A DNA stretch of 64,000 nucleotides from the NCBI GenBank assembly GCA_016748015.1, contig JAAOMT010000762.1, positions 620,001 through 684,000 on the forward strand, given 5' to 3'. The notes beneath the pieces were generated by a model, which was not told the DNA's origin, ran no database searches, and saw only the letters and a program-made list of their open reading frames with translations. Positions 1 through 12,399 of the stretch are shown here, piece after piece. The stretch comes from Geosiphon pyriformis (taxonomy: Eukaryota; Glomeromycota; Glomeromycetes; Archaeosporales; Geosiphonaceae). Positions within the stretch are counted from its first letter, which is position 1, and the number at the start of each line of letters is the position of its first letter. The translations under genes were made by a program, and so were the position numbers.

Positions 1-2442
1 TTATTACTGAGAAAATACAATAGTTTATTGTATTAACACTTAATACAAAAACCATGTTATCAATAATTGTATTTGGCTTTCTTGTTAGGCTTTTTATTAA
101 AGATTTTTTTAAGAATATTATAGTAGAGCCAGCAAATTAGCTTGTTATTTACAATAATCTTTTTTTTGTTAGCTTTAATATTGTTTAATGGCTTTCTATT
201 GTTGATAAAAATAGTGTACATAAGTTTAGCAGATTTTTTTGGTTTTTTTTGTTTTTTATTACTCTTTTTATTATTTGATTTATATGATTGTTTTTTTTTT
301 AGTTTTGTTTGAGTACTAAAAAAGTTGTTTAATAACAATACTTAACCACAATAGATTTTTTATTACATTTGATAGTTAATTTACACAGCTTATAATCAAG
401 TAAGATTTTGGTTTTCTTAAGCCATTTATTGTCAATAATTATAGTATACTCTTTAACTTTAAATACTTTCATGTCAGTTTTAATGCTAATACCATTAATG
501 TAAACAAAAACAGCTTTGGATATGTTCAGATCTTTTTTTTGTCATTATATATATTGGTTATTAGTCAAGTAAAAAGTTTATTAATTTTTCTGTCAATTGC
601 TTCAAAAGAGTGTTTGGCAATAATACTAACAGATAATCTACTGTTTAGAATTAAATTAATAAAATAACCAGCTACTTGGGCTTTGCAAATTAAAAAAATA
701 ACATTATTATTGTTAACAAATTTAGCTTGACAAAAACACTTATTGGTTTTTGGTGTTTTTTTCTTTAAGATTAATAATTTGTGAAGATTTTTTCTAAATT
801 ATAGATAAATCATTAACTGGCCAAAAATAATGTGAACTGGAGTTTCTATAAGATTTTTGATAACAAAATAGAATTCAAATTTTTGTACAATTTCTGGGAA
901 TTTCAACTTTGAAAAATTCTTAAAAACTTTGGTTTTTGATAGTTTATTGTTATTAACAATAAAAGTTGAGACTTTATTGAAATTTAAAATGAAATCAATC
1001 TTGGTTTTCTTTTTTTTTCTTGTAAATTCAGAGGGGTTAATGGCTAATTTATTTATGTTATGCTTATTATTAATTAGATTAAAAGCATAAAAGAAGTTTT
1101 TTTCTGATTGGCTTGTATTTTTACTTTTTGAAGATATACTTATCAGTTTAAAGACTAATAAACAATAGCTTCAACTAAGAGATTTTTTTTAAAAAAATTG
1201 ATATTGGCTTAATTAGATCTTTAATTAGGAGTATTATTATTATTAAATCTGTTGTTTTGATTATTATTGTTTTTAGAAATTAAAGAAGACAATAAAAGAT
1301 TGTTATAGTCTTTTGAAAAATGTCCAGTTAGTCCATAACAATAGTATACAAGTAGATTACAATTTTGCTGTCTTTGATATAATGATTGCTAAAACTAATT
1401 AAAGTGTAATTCAAATTTGGATCTTTGTTGTTGTTGGTTATCTCTAACTGCTTGTGTCAAAAACTCTAATAATTAGACAAAATTAGCTATAAGTCTATTT
1501 ATTAATTGTTTTTTATTTTTTATGCAAGCTCAATAATCATATCTATTATAGAATTATTTTTTAGAACCAAAAGAGGCCAAAGAACATAAAATAATTCAGT
1601 TCTTAATTCTTTTATAAAAGAGTCAATCTTTTGTTTTTTAATTTAGTTTCTTTTAAATTTGTTTTTAAATTAAATAGTAAAGGAAGTGTTTTTTTTTCTA
1701 GTATTTGTTAATATTCATTTAATAATTTTTTAGTAAGCACCAATATTAGTTTCTTGTAAGAATTATGTGGCAAAAAAATCTTAAAGATAGCCACCAACAA
1801 TTTGGAATTTGTAATCAACATTATATTGGTTGGCTGTAACTGCTTTTTCAAAGTTATCTAACTATTTAATTGGATTTTGAACATTATTTCTAAATAATAA
1901 TAATAGAGTATTGTTTTTTCACTCTAAAGCAATTTGTATATCTTAAAAAGCAGCTAAAATGTTTGCTTGTATAAAGTCAACAGCCATTGGTTCAAAGGTA
2001 ACTGTTTGAATAAAAAAGTTTGATTTACTTAAAAAGAAATTAAAAATAAGAGCAGTTTGATAACTTTTTTTTTCTGTTTTAAAGAAAGTTTCAGCTAACT
2101 AATAGACAGCAATCCAGATATAAATTTGGTAATTCAGATATTCAAAATCAAGAAATTGTTGTTTAAAAGTTGTTGAATAAAAAAGCTGATTAATATTGTT
2201 TAAGAGTTTTTTTAAAGTAAGCTTAATTAAAAAAATAGATTGTATAAGCTATATAAGTTTTAGCTAAATATTTGTTTAAAAACCAGTTCTAAAAATCTTG
2301 AAATTGTTTACTAGATTGTTTTTTAACAGAAAAGCAGATCAAGCAGAAGAGCAAAAAATTGAGTTCAATAAAATCTAAGTTATTACTTATACAATAAGAA
2401 ACAAAGTGGATTTTAACAATCTTACAAGGAATACTACTTTTA
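1..2442 (-). pseudogene. Decayed gag/pol interior of a family 2 Ty3/gypsy element (element D)
   Basis: Read on the minus strand, this is the same gag as the fresher copy at 62637-64000: the segment around 2080-2200 matches the fresh gag N-terminal third, 1780-2000 the middle, and 1310-1390 the CCHC zinc knuckle. The knuckle cysteines are changed (C to Y at two places, from G-to-A changes). A decayed primer binding site lies at about 2420-2437, next to the LTR that starts at 2443. The reading frame is broken throughout by TAA and TAG stops and it continues past the left edge of the window. A short lysine-rich open stretch at 60-338 (-) belongs to this element and I assign no function to it. 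Gag packages the element RNA; this copy cannot make a full protein. Confidence 0.75.
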
Positions 2443-3102
2443 TGTTATAGGTTAGAGTTAAAAGTTAACAAATAACAAGAAAAAACAGAATTGTAAGATA
2501 ATAGAATTAATTAAAAAAGATTTAATTTCAAGAAGTAAATTGAATAAGTATGAATTCAATATGCAAGATCAGTCTTAAAAAATATCTTAATCATTATTTT
2601 TTTCAAAAGATAACTGGAAAATCTGAAAGTAGAGAGATAGTCTGTACTGTTAATAAATAATAACACACTGGTATAATTCTATCTCTCACATTAGCACTTT
2701 TAGGATTCAATATTAGATATCAGATGTATTTTTCAGTTATATTTTATTCAATAATTTTTAAATACTATAATTATACAAGTCAAAAAAAGAATAAATAAAT
2801 GCCAACAAGTAATCTTTTATTTCAAAATATTTAGATATTTAAAGATAAAGAAAAAAATAAGTAATAGAAAAAAAATTAAGATGATAGTTGTTATTTTATT
2901 TATTTTTATTAATTGTTATATCTTTTTTACAGCTAAGAAACTTATTACTTATATAGTTATTAAAAATGGTCAATAATCAGATTAATGATTAGGTTATTGA
3001 TCAGGTCAATAATTACTATCTAAAAATAAAGTGGCTAATTATATAAAATTAATAGCTAATATATATAATAACTAATAAAAACTATGGTTTTCAATTATAA
3101 CA
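2443..3102 (-). repeat. 5' LTR of element D (family 2, reverse orientation)
   Basis: Its ends are TGTTATAG and TATAACA, a decayed form of the TGTTATG...CATAACA ends of the fresh LTR at 61870-62584. It is preceded on the left by the element's PBS and gag in the matching orientation. It contains four 12-bp promoter repeats at 2968-3015. Its outer end abuts gag sequence of another copy at 3103, so element D was inserted into element E. Confidence 0.8.
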
Positions 3103-3708
3103 ATAGTGAGATGTTGTTTTTATGCCTTAGAACAGTTTGTATATCTTGAAAAACAGCCAGAATGTTTGCTTATATGGAATCAGCAGTTATTAGTTTAAAG
3201 GTAGCTGTTTGTGTAGAATGATCTAATTCATTTAAGAAGAAATCAAAAACAAAAGCAGTTTGAGAGCTTTCTTTTTCTGTTACAAAAAATGTTTCAATTT
3301 ACTGGTAAACAGCAATCCAAATGTGAATTTGATAATTTAAATATTCGAAATTAAGAGACTATTGTTCAAAAATTATTAAGTATAAAAGCTAATTAATGTT
3401 GTTGTTTTTTTTTCAAGAGTTTTTTCAAAGTAAGCTTGATCAAAAAAATAGATTGTATAAGTTATATAGGTTTTAGTTAAATGTTTATATAAAAACTAGT
3501 TCCAAAAATCTTGAAATTGTTTACTGAATTGTTTTTTAACAAAAAAGCAAATCAAACAGAAGAGCAAAGAATTGAGTTTAATAAAATCTAAGTCGTTTTT
3601 AATGTGTACTACAAAGTATTTTTCTAATTGTTATAACAAATATAAATAATTATCTATATAATAAAAAACAAAGTGAATTTTAACAATCTTACAGAAACAT
3701 TACTTTTA
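3103..3708 (-). pseudogene. Gag fragment of a second family 2 gypsy element (element E)
   Basis: Minus-strand sequence parallel to the gag N-terminal half of element D (compare about 1890-2440) and of the fresh copy at 62637. It ends at a decayed PBS directly before the LTR that begins at 3709. The rest of this element is cut off by the insertion of element D at 3103 and would lie left of the window. Many stops; no product is expected. Confidence 0.75.
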
Positions 3709-4390
3709 TGTTACAGATTAAAGTAACAAGCTAATAGATAGCAAAAAAAAACAAGATTGTAAGATAATAAAATCAATCAAAAAGAGAATTACAATAAAAA
3801 AGCAAATTAAATAAGTAAGAATTCAATGTGTGTGATTAGTTTCATAAAAATTACAGTTGTAAATTTTTTCTAAAAATTTAAAAGTAAAGGAATAGTTCAT
3901 AATTGTTAACAAAATAATACTGCTGCTATTATTTTATGCTTTAACTTAGCAAATCTTAAAATTAATAACAAATATTATTGTGCTTTTCAATTGTTTTTTT
4001 ATTCAATAAATTACAAAAGCAAGCAATTACTTCTCAAGCTAATTTTTAACAATACAAATCAAAAAGAGGAAAAGATAAAATATGTAAATACCAACAAGTA
4101 ATCTTTTATTTTAAGATATTCAGATACTTAAAAGTAAAAAAAAAAAAAAAATAATATGAGAAAAAGTAATTAATAATGAGTTTTATTTTATTATTTTTTG
4201 ATTATATTCTTTTATAATTAAGAGACTTATTACTTATATAGCCATTAAAAATAGTTAATAACCAAGTTATTAATCAGATCAATAATCAGATTATTAATTA
4301 CTATTTAAAAATTGGGTGGCTAATTATGTAATATTAATGGCTAATACATATAATAACTAATAAAAACTATGATTTTTAACTATAATAACA
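3709..4390 (-). repeat. 5' LTR of element E (family 2, reverse orientation)
   Basis: Starts TGTTACAG and ends ATAATAACA. It aligns along its whole length with the LTRs at 2443-3102 and 61870-62584 (reverse complement). It carries four 12-bp repeats at 4253-4300 beside a TATATA promoter core. Confidence 0.8.
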
Positions 4391-4862
4391 TTATTAAAGA
4401 CATGGTTTAAAATGTTTTCAATTGGCTTAAATCTGTGTTCTCAACTTTTCTATAATTTAGATTCAAAAATTTTTGTCTTAGTTCAATTTTGAGCTTTTTG
4501 TTTACTAATATTTTGATTTCATTAAGATTATTATAAAATTTGTCTTTTTTAATAATATAATCCAGTACTATTTTTTGTTTAGAATGTTTTTAATCATAGC
4601 CTTTTTGTTTAGTTCAAAGTTTTGTTGTTTTTTAATAATATTGTCTACTATTTGTTTCTGTTATTATAGTCTAATTCTAACATATAGTATTGATTTATAT
4701 ATTTTTTTAATACTAAGTAGTTTTGTAATAAGCTTATTTTTTAAAAAATTATTAAATATATATTTACTGCTTCAGATTTCAACTGTTTTTACTTAACCAA
4801 TAGCTGTATAATATTGTTATTATACATATCTGTATTGTTTATTCTTGTTTGTTTAATTATAT
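4391..4862. other. AT-rich spacer between two LTRs
   Basis: T-rich sequence between LTR E and solo LTR F. One short hydrophobic open frame (4575-4796, +) has the composition expected from T-rich DNA and no recognisable domain. I see no gene. Confidence 0.5.
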
Positions 4863-5429
4863 TATTACAGATTGGAGTAACAAGTTAATAGATAACAAGA
4901 AAAAACAGAATTATAGAGTAATAAAATTAATCAAAGAGAGAATTACAATAAAAAAACAAATTAAATAAGTAAAAATTCAATATACATAATTAGTTTTATA
5001 AAAATTACAGTTATAAATCTTTTTTGGAAATCTAAAAATAAAAAAATAGTTCATAATTGTTAACAAAATAATACTACTGCTATTATTCTATGTTTTAACT
5101 TAGTAATTTTTAGAATTAATAACAGATATTATTGTGTTTTTTATCATTATTTATTTAATGAATCACAAAAACAAACAATTATTTTTTAGGCTAATTCTAA
5201 CAATACAAACTAAAAAGAAAGAAAAGATAAGATATGTAAATGCCAACAAATAATTTTTTATTCCAAGATATTCAAATACTTAAAAAAACTTATCACTTAT
5301 ATAGCTATTAAAAGTGATCAATAATTAAGTTATTAATTATTATTTAAAAATAAGATGACTAATTATATAATATTAGTGGTTAATATTTGTAATAACTAAT
5401 AAAAACTATGGTTTTCAACTATAATAATA
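4863..5429 (-). repeat. Solo LTR, family 2 (copy F)
   Basis: It matches the reverse-oriented family 2 LTRs from the TATTACAG start to the ATAATAATA end, but no PBS or gag precedes it, so it is a solo LTR. It is shorter than its relatives, with only two recognisable 12-bp units. Confidence 0.7.
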
Positions 5430-6441
5430 TTAACAAGTTCATAAATATTCATAATAAGATTATTTATTTACTTAACAATTTAATCAAAATCAAATTTGAT
5501 ACTTGAGGACTAAACTGTTTACAACTCTATTATTCTTTTAAAAGTATTATTATAGACCAAAAAAATTTTATTATTATTATTATTATTTATATTATTATTG
5601 TTAAATATGTTTATTAAGTAGATTTATTCATATTTTTTTTAGATTTATTATATTTTTTTGTAGCTTAAAAGCCATAGCACCAATAGTTTTTATTTGTTTA
5701 GTTATTACAGACAGACTTTTTTTTATTGTTATATTTATAGCAGATAGAGTAAACAGCAAAATAGTAACTAATACAACCAGAAAGTCAATAGGTTTAACCA
5801 CAAATTTAATTAACAAAAACAGTTTATTAAAGTAAAATTCCAAAAAAGCCAACTTGGATTCAACAGCAGTATTTGAAACAGCAGAAACAACAGATAGTAT
5901 AGACATTATAACTTTGAAAAAAACACCAAGTGCAAAATCTATATCAGCAGCAGCAGCAACAAAAAAAATCACAAAGACAACAGCATTAGCATAAAATTTA
6001 GCTTTAGCAAATAATGATTTAAAAATCTTAAGGCCACTAATAAAATTGGAAAAAAACTTAGAAGAAAAAGGTAATAACACTTTATAATCTACAACTAAAT
6101 GGTTCAAATCTTGATATTTGTTATAGTAACAATATTTAAAAGTGTTTTATTAGATATAATATTTATATAAAGTAACAGTTTTTAATACTGTATTGTTTAA
6201 GAACTTTAACAACTCAAAAGTTATCATAACAAAGCATTAATATTAATAAAAATTAGAAAAGTAAAGAATAAAACATGTATAGCTACCAATTTGAAAAACC
6301 AAATTATTAATTTCAAAGACAGTATAACCAAAAAAAAGATTGATCAACTTAGTTCTAAAAGCTTTTCTTGAAGTAATAATCTCTCTTTGGTTGACTATAA
6401 GAAAAATTTTAATCCTGTTTTTTTTAACTAGCACCAACCAG
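5430..6441. other. Degenerate repeat with a TTA microsatellite
   Basis: Contains a (TTA)n microsatellite at about 5566-5600. The + strand at about 5840-6070 has a low-quality open stretch rich in Ala, Thr, Lys and Ser that looks like eroded coding DNA of an unidentified element. The long minus-strand open frame over the same bases (5628-6107) is a hydrophobic shadow. No gene can be supported. Confidence 0.35.
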
Positions 6442-7387
6442 TATTATTAGTAAAATTTTAGTTATTAATTAACATAAAATTATCTTTATAATTTTTATTA
6501 GTAATTAGCATATATTATTATTGTTTTAATTATTATTTATTATTTAACCAATTTATTAAAAATTATTATTTAATTAATAAACTAATTAGTATAATTTACA
6601 AATTTGATGATTAAATCATGCAGTATACTGAACTCTATAATATTCAAAAATTCACCAAAATTTGCAAAAATTTGTGAAATATCTTGATAATTCACTAAAA
6701 TTATTTATAATTTATAGAAATAATTTGTAGTTCATTAAAATGTATTTTTAATTTATCAAAATTATAGCAAAAAAAAAGTTTAAGTTCATAAAATAGTACT
6801 ATAACAAGTTGTATAAAAAAAAAGCTTTTTTTTTATCTTATTTTATCTAATTCAAAATTATTTTATCTTAGAAATACTTTTATATTTATTAATAAAATAA
6901 TACTCCAAAAACAAATTTATTAATTATTTGTACTTAAAATTCTCTAAAACTCAATTAATGTTTTGAAATTAATTAGCTACCAATTTCAGTAATCTATTAG
7001 TAACTCCAGATTTGGACAGAAAATAATTTTCTTAATAAATTTTTTTTTTCTTTATATTTTTTTTATTTTTTTATTATAATCATTAAGGTAATTTATAAAT
7101 AAAATTTATGTAGAAGAGTTGACTTTCACAACAAAGTAACTACACATTTTTAGTAAGCTTTTAAACAAATAATTTCTGAAAAAAAGTTGACTTTCACTAT
7201 ATAGTAACTATATAAATAACTGGTATGAAATTGGTTATTCTACTTATAAATCTAGTAATTCAAATTATAAGAGATAATTTAAAAATAAATTTAGTTATTA
7301 AAGATTCAATAACTTTTAGTAATAGTAAATTTACAGCAAAATAATATTAAAAACATTCAAAAAAAAAGACCAAAATCTCCAGTAATA
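6442..7387 (+). repeat. 5' LTR of a decayed family 1 gypsy element (element C)
   Basis: It is collinear with the LTRs at 28511-29495 and 37163-38149, including the TATAAAA core near 6813 and the CACTTATAAGC-like block near 7240. The ends have decayed from TGTTACCAGA/TCTGGTAACA to TATTATTAGT/CCAGTAATA. A decayed PBS (TTTGGTTCTTCC) follows at once. Confidence 0.8.
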
Positions 7388-8085
7388 TTTGGTTCTTCCA
7401 TAGAAATAACACAGTAACAACAACTTTAAAGTATCAATTACATTAGATATAACAACTTTAAAGTACTATCAGTTAATTTATATATATTATAAACAATAAT
7501 TTGAAATCCAAGACAGAATTACAGTTTTTAAGAAACTATTTTTTCAATATATTGAAAACTAAATCAACAATTATCTTTTTAAAAATTACAACATTACAAA
7601 AGTCAAGTAAAATCTTCTTAAAAATCTTATATACTATTCAAATAAAGACTTAAAAAACATTAATGTTAATAGTTGTACTATTTATTTTGAAAAACTTGAT
7701 TATAACATTATTAAATTTTGTGAAGAAAAATACTCTACTAATTCATAATTTATTTTTGAACTTGAGTTTGAATCTAAAACAAACAGAAAAGACAAAAAAA
7801 ACACATAATCAATTCATACAATATTTAATACACCAAAAACAATTTTTTAATACTTACAAATACTTAAACAAAGAATTAATTCTAAACTAACACTTTTAAT
7901 TACACTTTTTCTAGCTTCACTTATTTAAGTTTAAATATTAAATTTATTACTTAACTGTTTTTTAAGACCAGAAAATTTACATTACTAAAAAGCTTATTAC
8001 AATAGTTAAAACAAATTTTTACTAGCACAAATTTTCTTAATTTTTTAGCAGAAAACCAAAATAATTACTTTAATAATATAGATAA

Positions 8086-9039
8086 TATTACTTATAGAAT
8101 ATAGAAATCATATATTAGTACATAAATTAGCCAATCAGAATAAAACATAATAAAAGTGAAATTCCAGGATTTCTCTCAAAAAAATCACAGAATTTTAGAA
8201 TTATAGGATTTCTTTTAGAGAAATCACAGGATTTCAAAATTACAGGATTTCAGTATAAAAAATTGCAAAATTCCAGAATTTTTCTCAAAAAATTACAGGA
8301 TTTCAAGAATTTCAGGATTTCTGGCTAGAGAATTAAAGAATTCAAGAAATTTTATATAATAAAATTTATGTATATATAGCAATAGCATTAGAAACAAAAA
8401 GAACAGAATTCCCCAGCTAAGAATTCTTAGTTTAGAACTTTCAGTTTCAATTCCTTATCTATCCTTTTATATGATAGTATTTTATAACTTGAAGTGGAAA
8501 CATCAAATATTAATAAAATATTTATTAAACATTTACAATTCATTTTTTTATTATTAACAATTTATGTTAATAAGTATTAATACTTAATTACACTAAACTA
8601 ATAGCTCTTAATCATGACTATTGACGGGATATTAATTCTTTCTTGCCTTGGCTTATTTTGTTTTTTCTTTTCATTATTATTATTTTTTTTTTTTATTTTT
8701 TTTTTATTTTGTTTTATTGTAAATTTATTAATTAATTAAAAATTTAATACACAAAGTACTAATATTAAGATATAGTACTGGTAAAAGATCCAGGAATAAG
8801 AGTAAACATTCGAAATTGAGAATAGCTTACCAGGAAATTGCTGGCCACCAAGCCAAGAAAAAAATTGACAAGATTGCAATTCCAGAAAGCTACTAAAAAC
8901 AACTATTAAATCTCTGTTCATTATACAAAGAACTTAATCAAAACTTTCAGATCTTACCAACATTATTTAACTATTGAGCACCAAGTTATGAGTTTGTTAT
9001 TTGTTTTCAGACTTCAAATAATCACCTGTAATAATGACA
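8086..9039 (+). repeat. Solo LTR (family 3-like) inside the gag of element C
   Basis: It interrupts an alignable gag and is flanked by a perfect 4-bp duplication ATAA (8082-8085 and 9040-9043). Ends are TATTACTTAT and GTAATAATGACA. It has a TATA-like element (about 8370), a T-rich block at 8650-8720 and a 3' part shared with 11690-12176 and 17585-18094. A degenerate CAGGATTT-type motif is repeated at 8160-8335. Confidence 0.75.
8160..8335. repeat. Degenerate CAGGATTT repeats within the solo LTR
   Basis: About seven copies of a motif close to ACAGGATTTC or CAGAATTT, spaced 20-30 bp apart and often followed by TCTC or GAGAAATC, which makes short palindromes. It lies in the U3 part of the LTR, upstream of the TATA-like element near 8370. 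Confidence 0.6.
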
Positions 9040-10209
9040 ATAAAAACATTTCTGAATTCATTGAAAAAAAAACTGCTAAAAATAAAAACCAAAAAGAAAT
9101 AACAACTACTTATATTGCAAAAATTACTGAATTTACTAGTAAAAATACTGACATTAGTTTTTAAAAATGGCTTGATAAAGTTTTAAAAGCAAGAAATACA
9201 ATAATTAAAACATAATAAGAATGTTAAAAGCAATTTTTTATTTTTTTTAAGAAACAGCAGAAAAATAGTTTGAAAACCCAAATGCATTCTTTAAAAACTG
9301 GTAAGCATTCAAAACTGCTTTTTTGAAACAGTTTACTAACAACAATATTTTTATTACTCTCTAAAACCAGTTTCAAAACATTAAACAAAAACCTTTTAAA
9401 TCTATTATAACCTATTTTGGGAAGTTCAACAAACTTTTTAGAAGAATTTGACAATTAAAAACCAACAACTACTATTTACATGTATTAAAAAATTTGGCCA
9501 CTGCTATTTAACATACTAAAGCCTATAAAATAGCAATAGAAAAAACAAATTATACAAAACTTGTTAACTTTACAATTGGCAAAACCAGTTCAATAGCTGA
9601 AAAAAAAAATGATCAACTAATTAAAAAAATAGAAAACTATTATACTAATCAATAACAATAATAGTAGCAACAACAGAGATATCAATCATTACAATAACAA
9701 AACCAAAATACTTTTTTCTTATTATCAAACAACTAATCTTAAAACTATTACTATTGTAAAATTTCAGAATATTAGAAACAAAACTGCAGAAAGTTACAAC
9801 AAAATCAACAAAACAAAAGTAATTAATATTATTCTTTATTATAGCAATCTTATTACTAGTCTTTTATACAAATTTATTACTTTCTAAAATCTCAATATTA
9901 AAACAATTACTATTAATCTGTTTCTAGAATTTTAATTGAACTGAAGTAAATTAAACTTTGGGTGTTGTTTAAGTTTGGTTTAAATTATAAACCAAACTTA
10001 AATTAAACCAATTTTTCAAAGTAGATTTGGTTTGAGTTTGACATTAAACTTTTTTAACAAGTCTGAATTCAGTTTAAGTCTAGTTTGAAGTTCACAAACT
10101 TGTTCAAGTTTGATGGAATTAAAAAAAATATAATTTATACTACTTGTTTATCAATCATTACTTTGTTTAATTATTATAATTAATTAAAAAAATATATAAA
10201 ACTATGCAT

Positions 10210-12176
10210 TGTTACCTGAATAGAAAAACCAATCCAAAGTTATAGAAAAAACATGACCAAAAACATGATAACATGAAATAATACAGGATAATACAAAAAA
10301 ATACAGAATAACATGTAATAACTTAGAATAACATAATACAAGACTTGATAATGTTGTTATTGGAGATTTTTGGTCTCTTTTCTTGAATGTTGTTAATGTC
10401 TGTTTGTTGTGAATTTCTGTTTTTTGGAAGTAGTTAAACCTCCAATAACTGAATTTATCTTTAAATTATCTTTTATAATTTGAACTGCTGGGCTTATAAG
10501 TGGAGTGACCAATTCCATGCCAGTTACTTTGTGTAGTTATATTATAGTAAATGTTAACTCTTTTCCAAGAATTGCTCATCTGAAAGCTCACTAAAAATGT
10601 GTAATTACTTTGCTGTAAAAGTCAACTCTTCTACAAAAATCTTATCTGTAAGCTACTTTAATGATTATAATAAAAAATAAAAATAAAAATAAAAGAAATG
10701 TAAAAGAAATAGAATTCTGACAAGAGAAATGTTTTCTATTCAGGCCTGAAGTCACTAACAGATTACTGAAATTGGTAGCTAATCAATTTCAAAATGTTAG
10801 TTGTGTTGAGAAAATTTCAAGTATAATAATTTAAAGAATTTGGTTTTCAAATATTTAATTTTTATTTAAGATGTGTAAAAAATGATTTGTTCTAATTAAG
10901 ATATCTAAAGTAAGATACTATGGTAAAATATTATGAGAAAATACATTTTCTTGGAGAAAGAAGCTTTTTTTTATACAACTTGTTGTAATACTAGTTTTTG
11001 AACTTGCACTTTTCTTTTTGCTCTAATTTTGGTAAACTAAAGATACATTTTGGTAAATTACAAGTTATTTCTACAAATTATTGATTATTTCGGCCAATTT
11101 TTATCAATTTCGGTGAATTTTGACTATATATTAAATGGTTTAAGGTATTGTGTAATTTGATCATCTTAATTTTTATGATACAAATTGAGTTATTAATTGA
11201 GTAATAATATTTGATAATTTAATTAGATAATAAGTGATAATCAAAATGATAATAGTATATGCTAATTAATAATAAGAATTATGAGAATAATTTTATGCTA
11301 ATTAATAGCTAAAATTCTATTAGTAACAATATGTTATAGCACGAAATAACTAGTTGAAACATAAAATAACTAGTAATAATGTAGAAAAATAAAGCAATAA
11401 CAAAAATAGTGAAGCAATAGCTAGCAAAAACAAAACAATCTTGTAAAACCAAAAAAGAATATATAAAAATAAGTAGTTGTAAAAGTTAGAAAAACAGCCA
11501 AAAAAAAATCAATTTTTTTCTTTCTTATAATTATTACCTCTTACAAAAATAAAAGATTTATTTAAAAACTTGAAATCATTAATACATAGTCATCAATCAT
11601 TCCATGCTTGAATTGAACTAATTTTTGTTTTATACTTTTGTTTCAAAACAGATGCTTTTAGCATAAATGTTTCGAATCTTTAATAACTTGAACCAATCAC
11701 TCTTAATTATGGTAATTGACAATATTAATTATCTTCTTTTATTTTATTTTATTTTATTTTATTTTATTTTCTCTTTTGTGGAGTAGCAACATAAAAAAAT
11801 TGACTGTTTGGAAATAGATTTCATGATAGTTTGGTAAAAAAAGAAAGCTTTTCCTAAGTTTAGATATTAATATTATCTTGGTAGCTTACCAAAAAGGTGA
11901 AAAAACATTGTCAGATCCTAATAACTGCACTTGTTAGTTCAGAAAAAATAGCTTATATTTACATATAAGAAGTTGTAACACCATGAAACATCTCTCTGTG
12001 CTTTATAACCAAAGAACTCTATGGATAAATTCATATTAATCAAACAGATCTTTAGAGATTAATAATACTAATATACTAAAAAAGTCTATTGAAAAAAAAC
12101 CATTAAAAACTCTCTAGAAACCCAAATTTTGAGCACCAAATATTATTGCTATACTCTATCTAGTTTATCTATAACA
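10210..12176 (+). repeat. Solo LTR (family 3) inside the hAT, split by another LTR
   Basis: Starts TGTTACCTGAATAG and ends TATCTATAACA, with perfect flanking GCAT (10206-10209 and 12177-12180). It is interrupted at 10355-11328 by an inverted family 1 LTR; without it the element is about 990 bp. The same sequence, decayed, is at 59705-60785. It carries an ATTTT pentanucleotide run at about 11738-11770. Confidence 0.8.
10355..11328 (-). repeat. Inverted solo LTR of family 1 inside the family 3 LTR
   Basis: Reverse complement of the LTRs of elements A and B, from TGTTATTGGAG to TAGTAACA. Flanking bases are ATGT (10351-10354) and ATAT (11329-11332), a 4-bp target duplication with one transition. 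It is better preserved than the surrounding hAT, as expected for a later insertion. Confidence 0.8.
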
Positions 12177-12399
12177 GCATATATAACAACTTTACTTTCT
12201 AATTTACCAAAATGAATTTATTGTTAGTATTATCCAATGTTATCAAAAATTTAAAATTTAAAATAACAGAATTTAATAACTCAAATAGTCCAAATATTAA
12301 TATATTTAATAAATATAGTTTTTAGAGTAAAATATAAGACTATTTTAATAAGTTTAAGTAAATAAAAGAAAAAAAAAACAGCTAAATATACAGTCTTAA

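Larger units (their letters stand above)
7388..9924 (+). pseudogene. Decayed gag of element C, interrupted by a solo LTR
   Basis: Follows the PBS and parallels the gag of elements A (29497-30990) and B (38195-39670), including the central capsid-like block at 9170-9470 and a ruined zinc knuckle at about 9735-9790. It is interrupted at 8086-9039 by a solo LTR with ATAA target duplications and stops at 9924, where the hAT transposon begins. C-to-T and G-to-A changes have filled it with stops. No protein is expected. Confidence 0.75.

Noticed and set aside
5628-6107. A 159-residue hydrophobic minus-strand protein
   Set aside because: Its composition follows from reading A-rich degenerate coding DNA backwards. 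The plus strand has the more protein-like (though broken) reading.
8160-8335. A CRISPR-like or satellite array (CAGGATTT repeats)
   Set aside because: Units are short, irregularly spaced and degenerate, and they sit inside a solo LTR with target duplications in a eukaryotic sequence.
8976-9039. Family 3 solo LTRs as miniature LTR elements (TRIM) because of an antisense PBS-like octamer
   Set aside because: No terminal direct repeat could be found between the two ends; ends and target duplications fit a single solo LTR.
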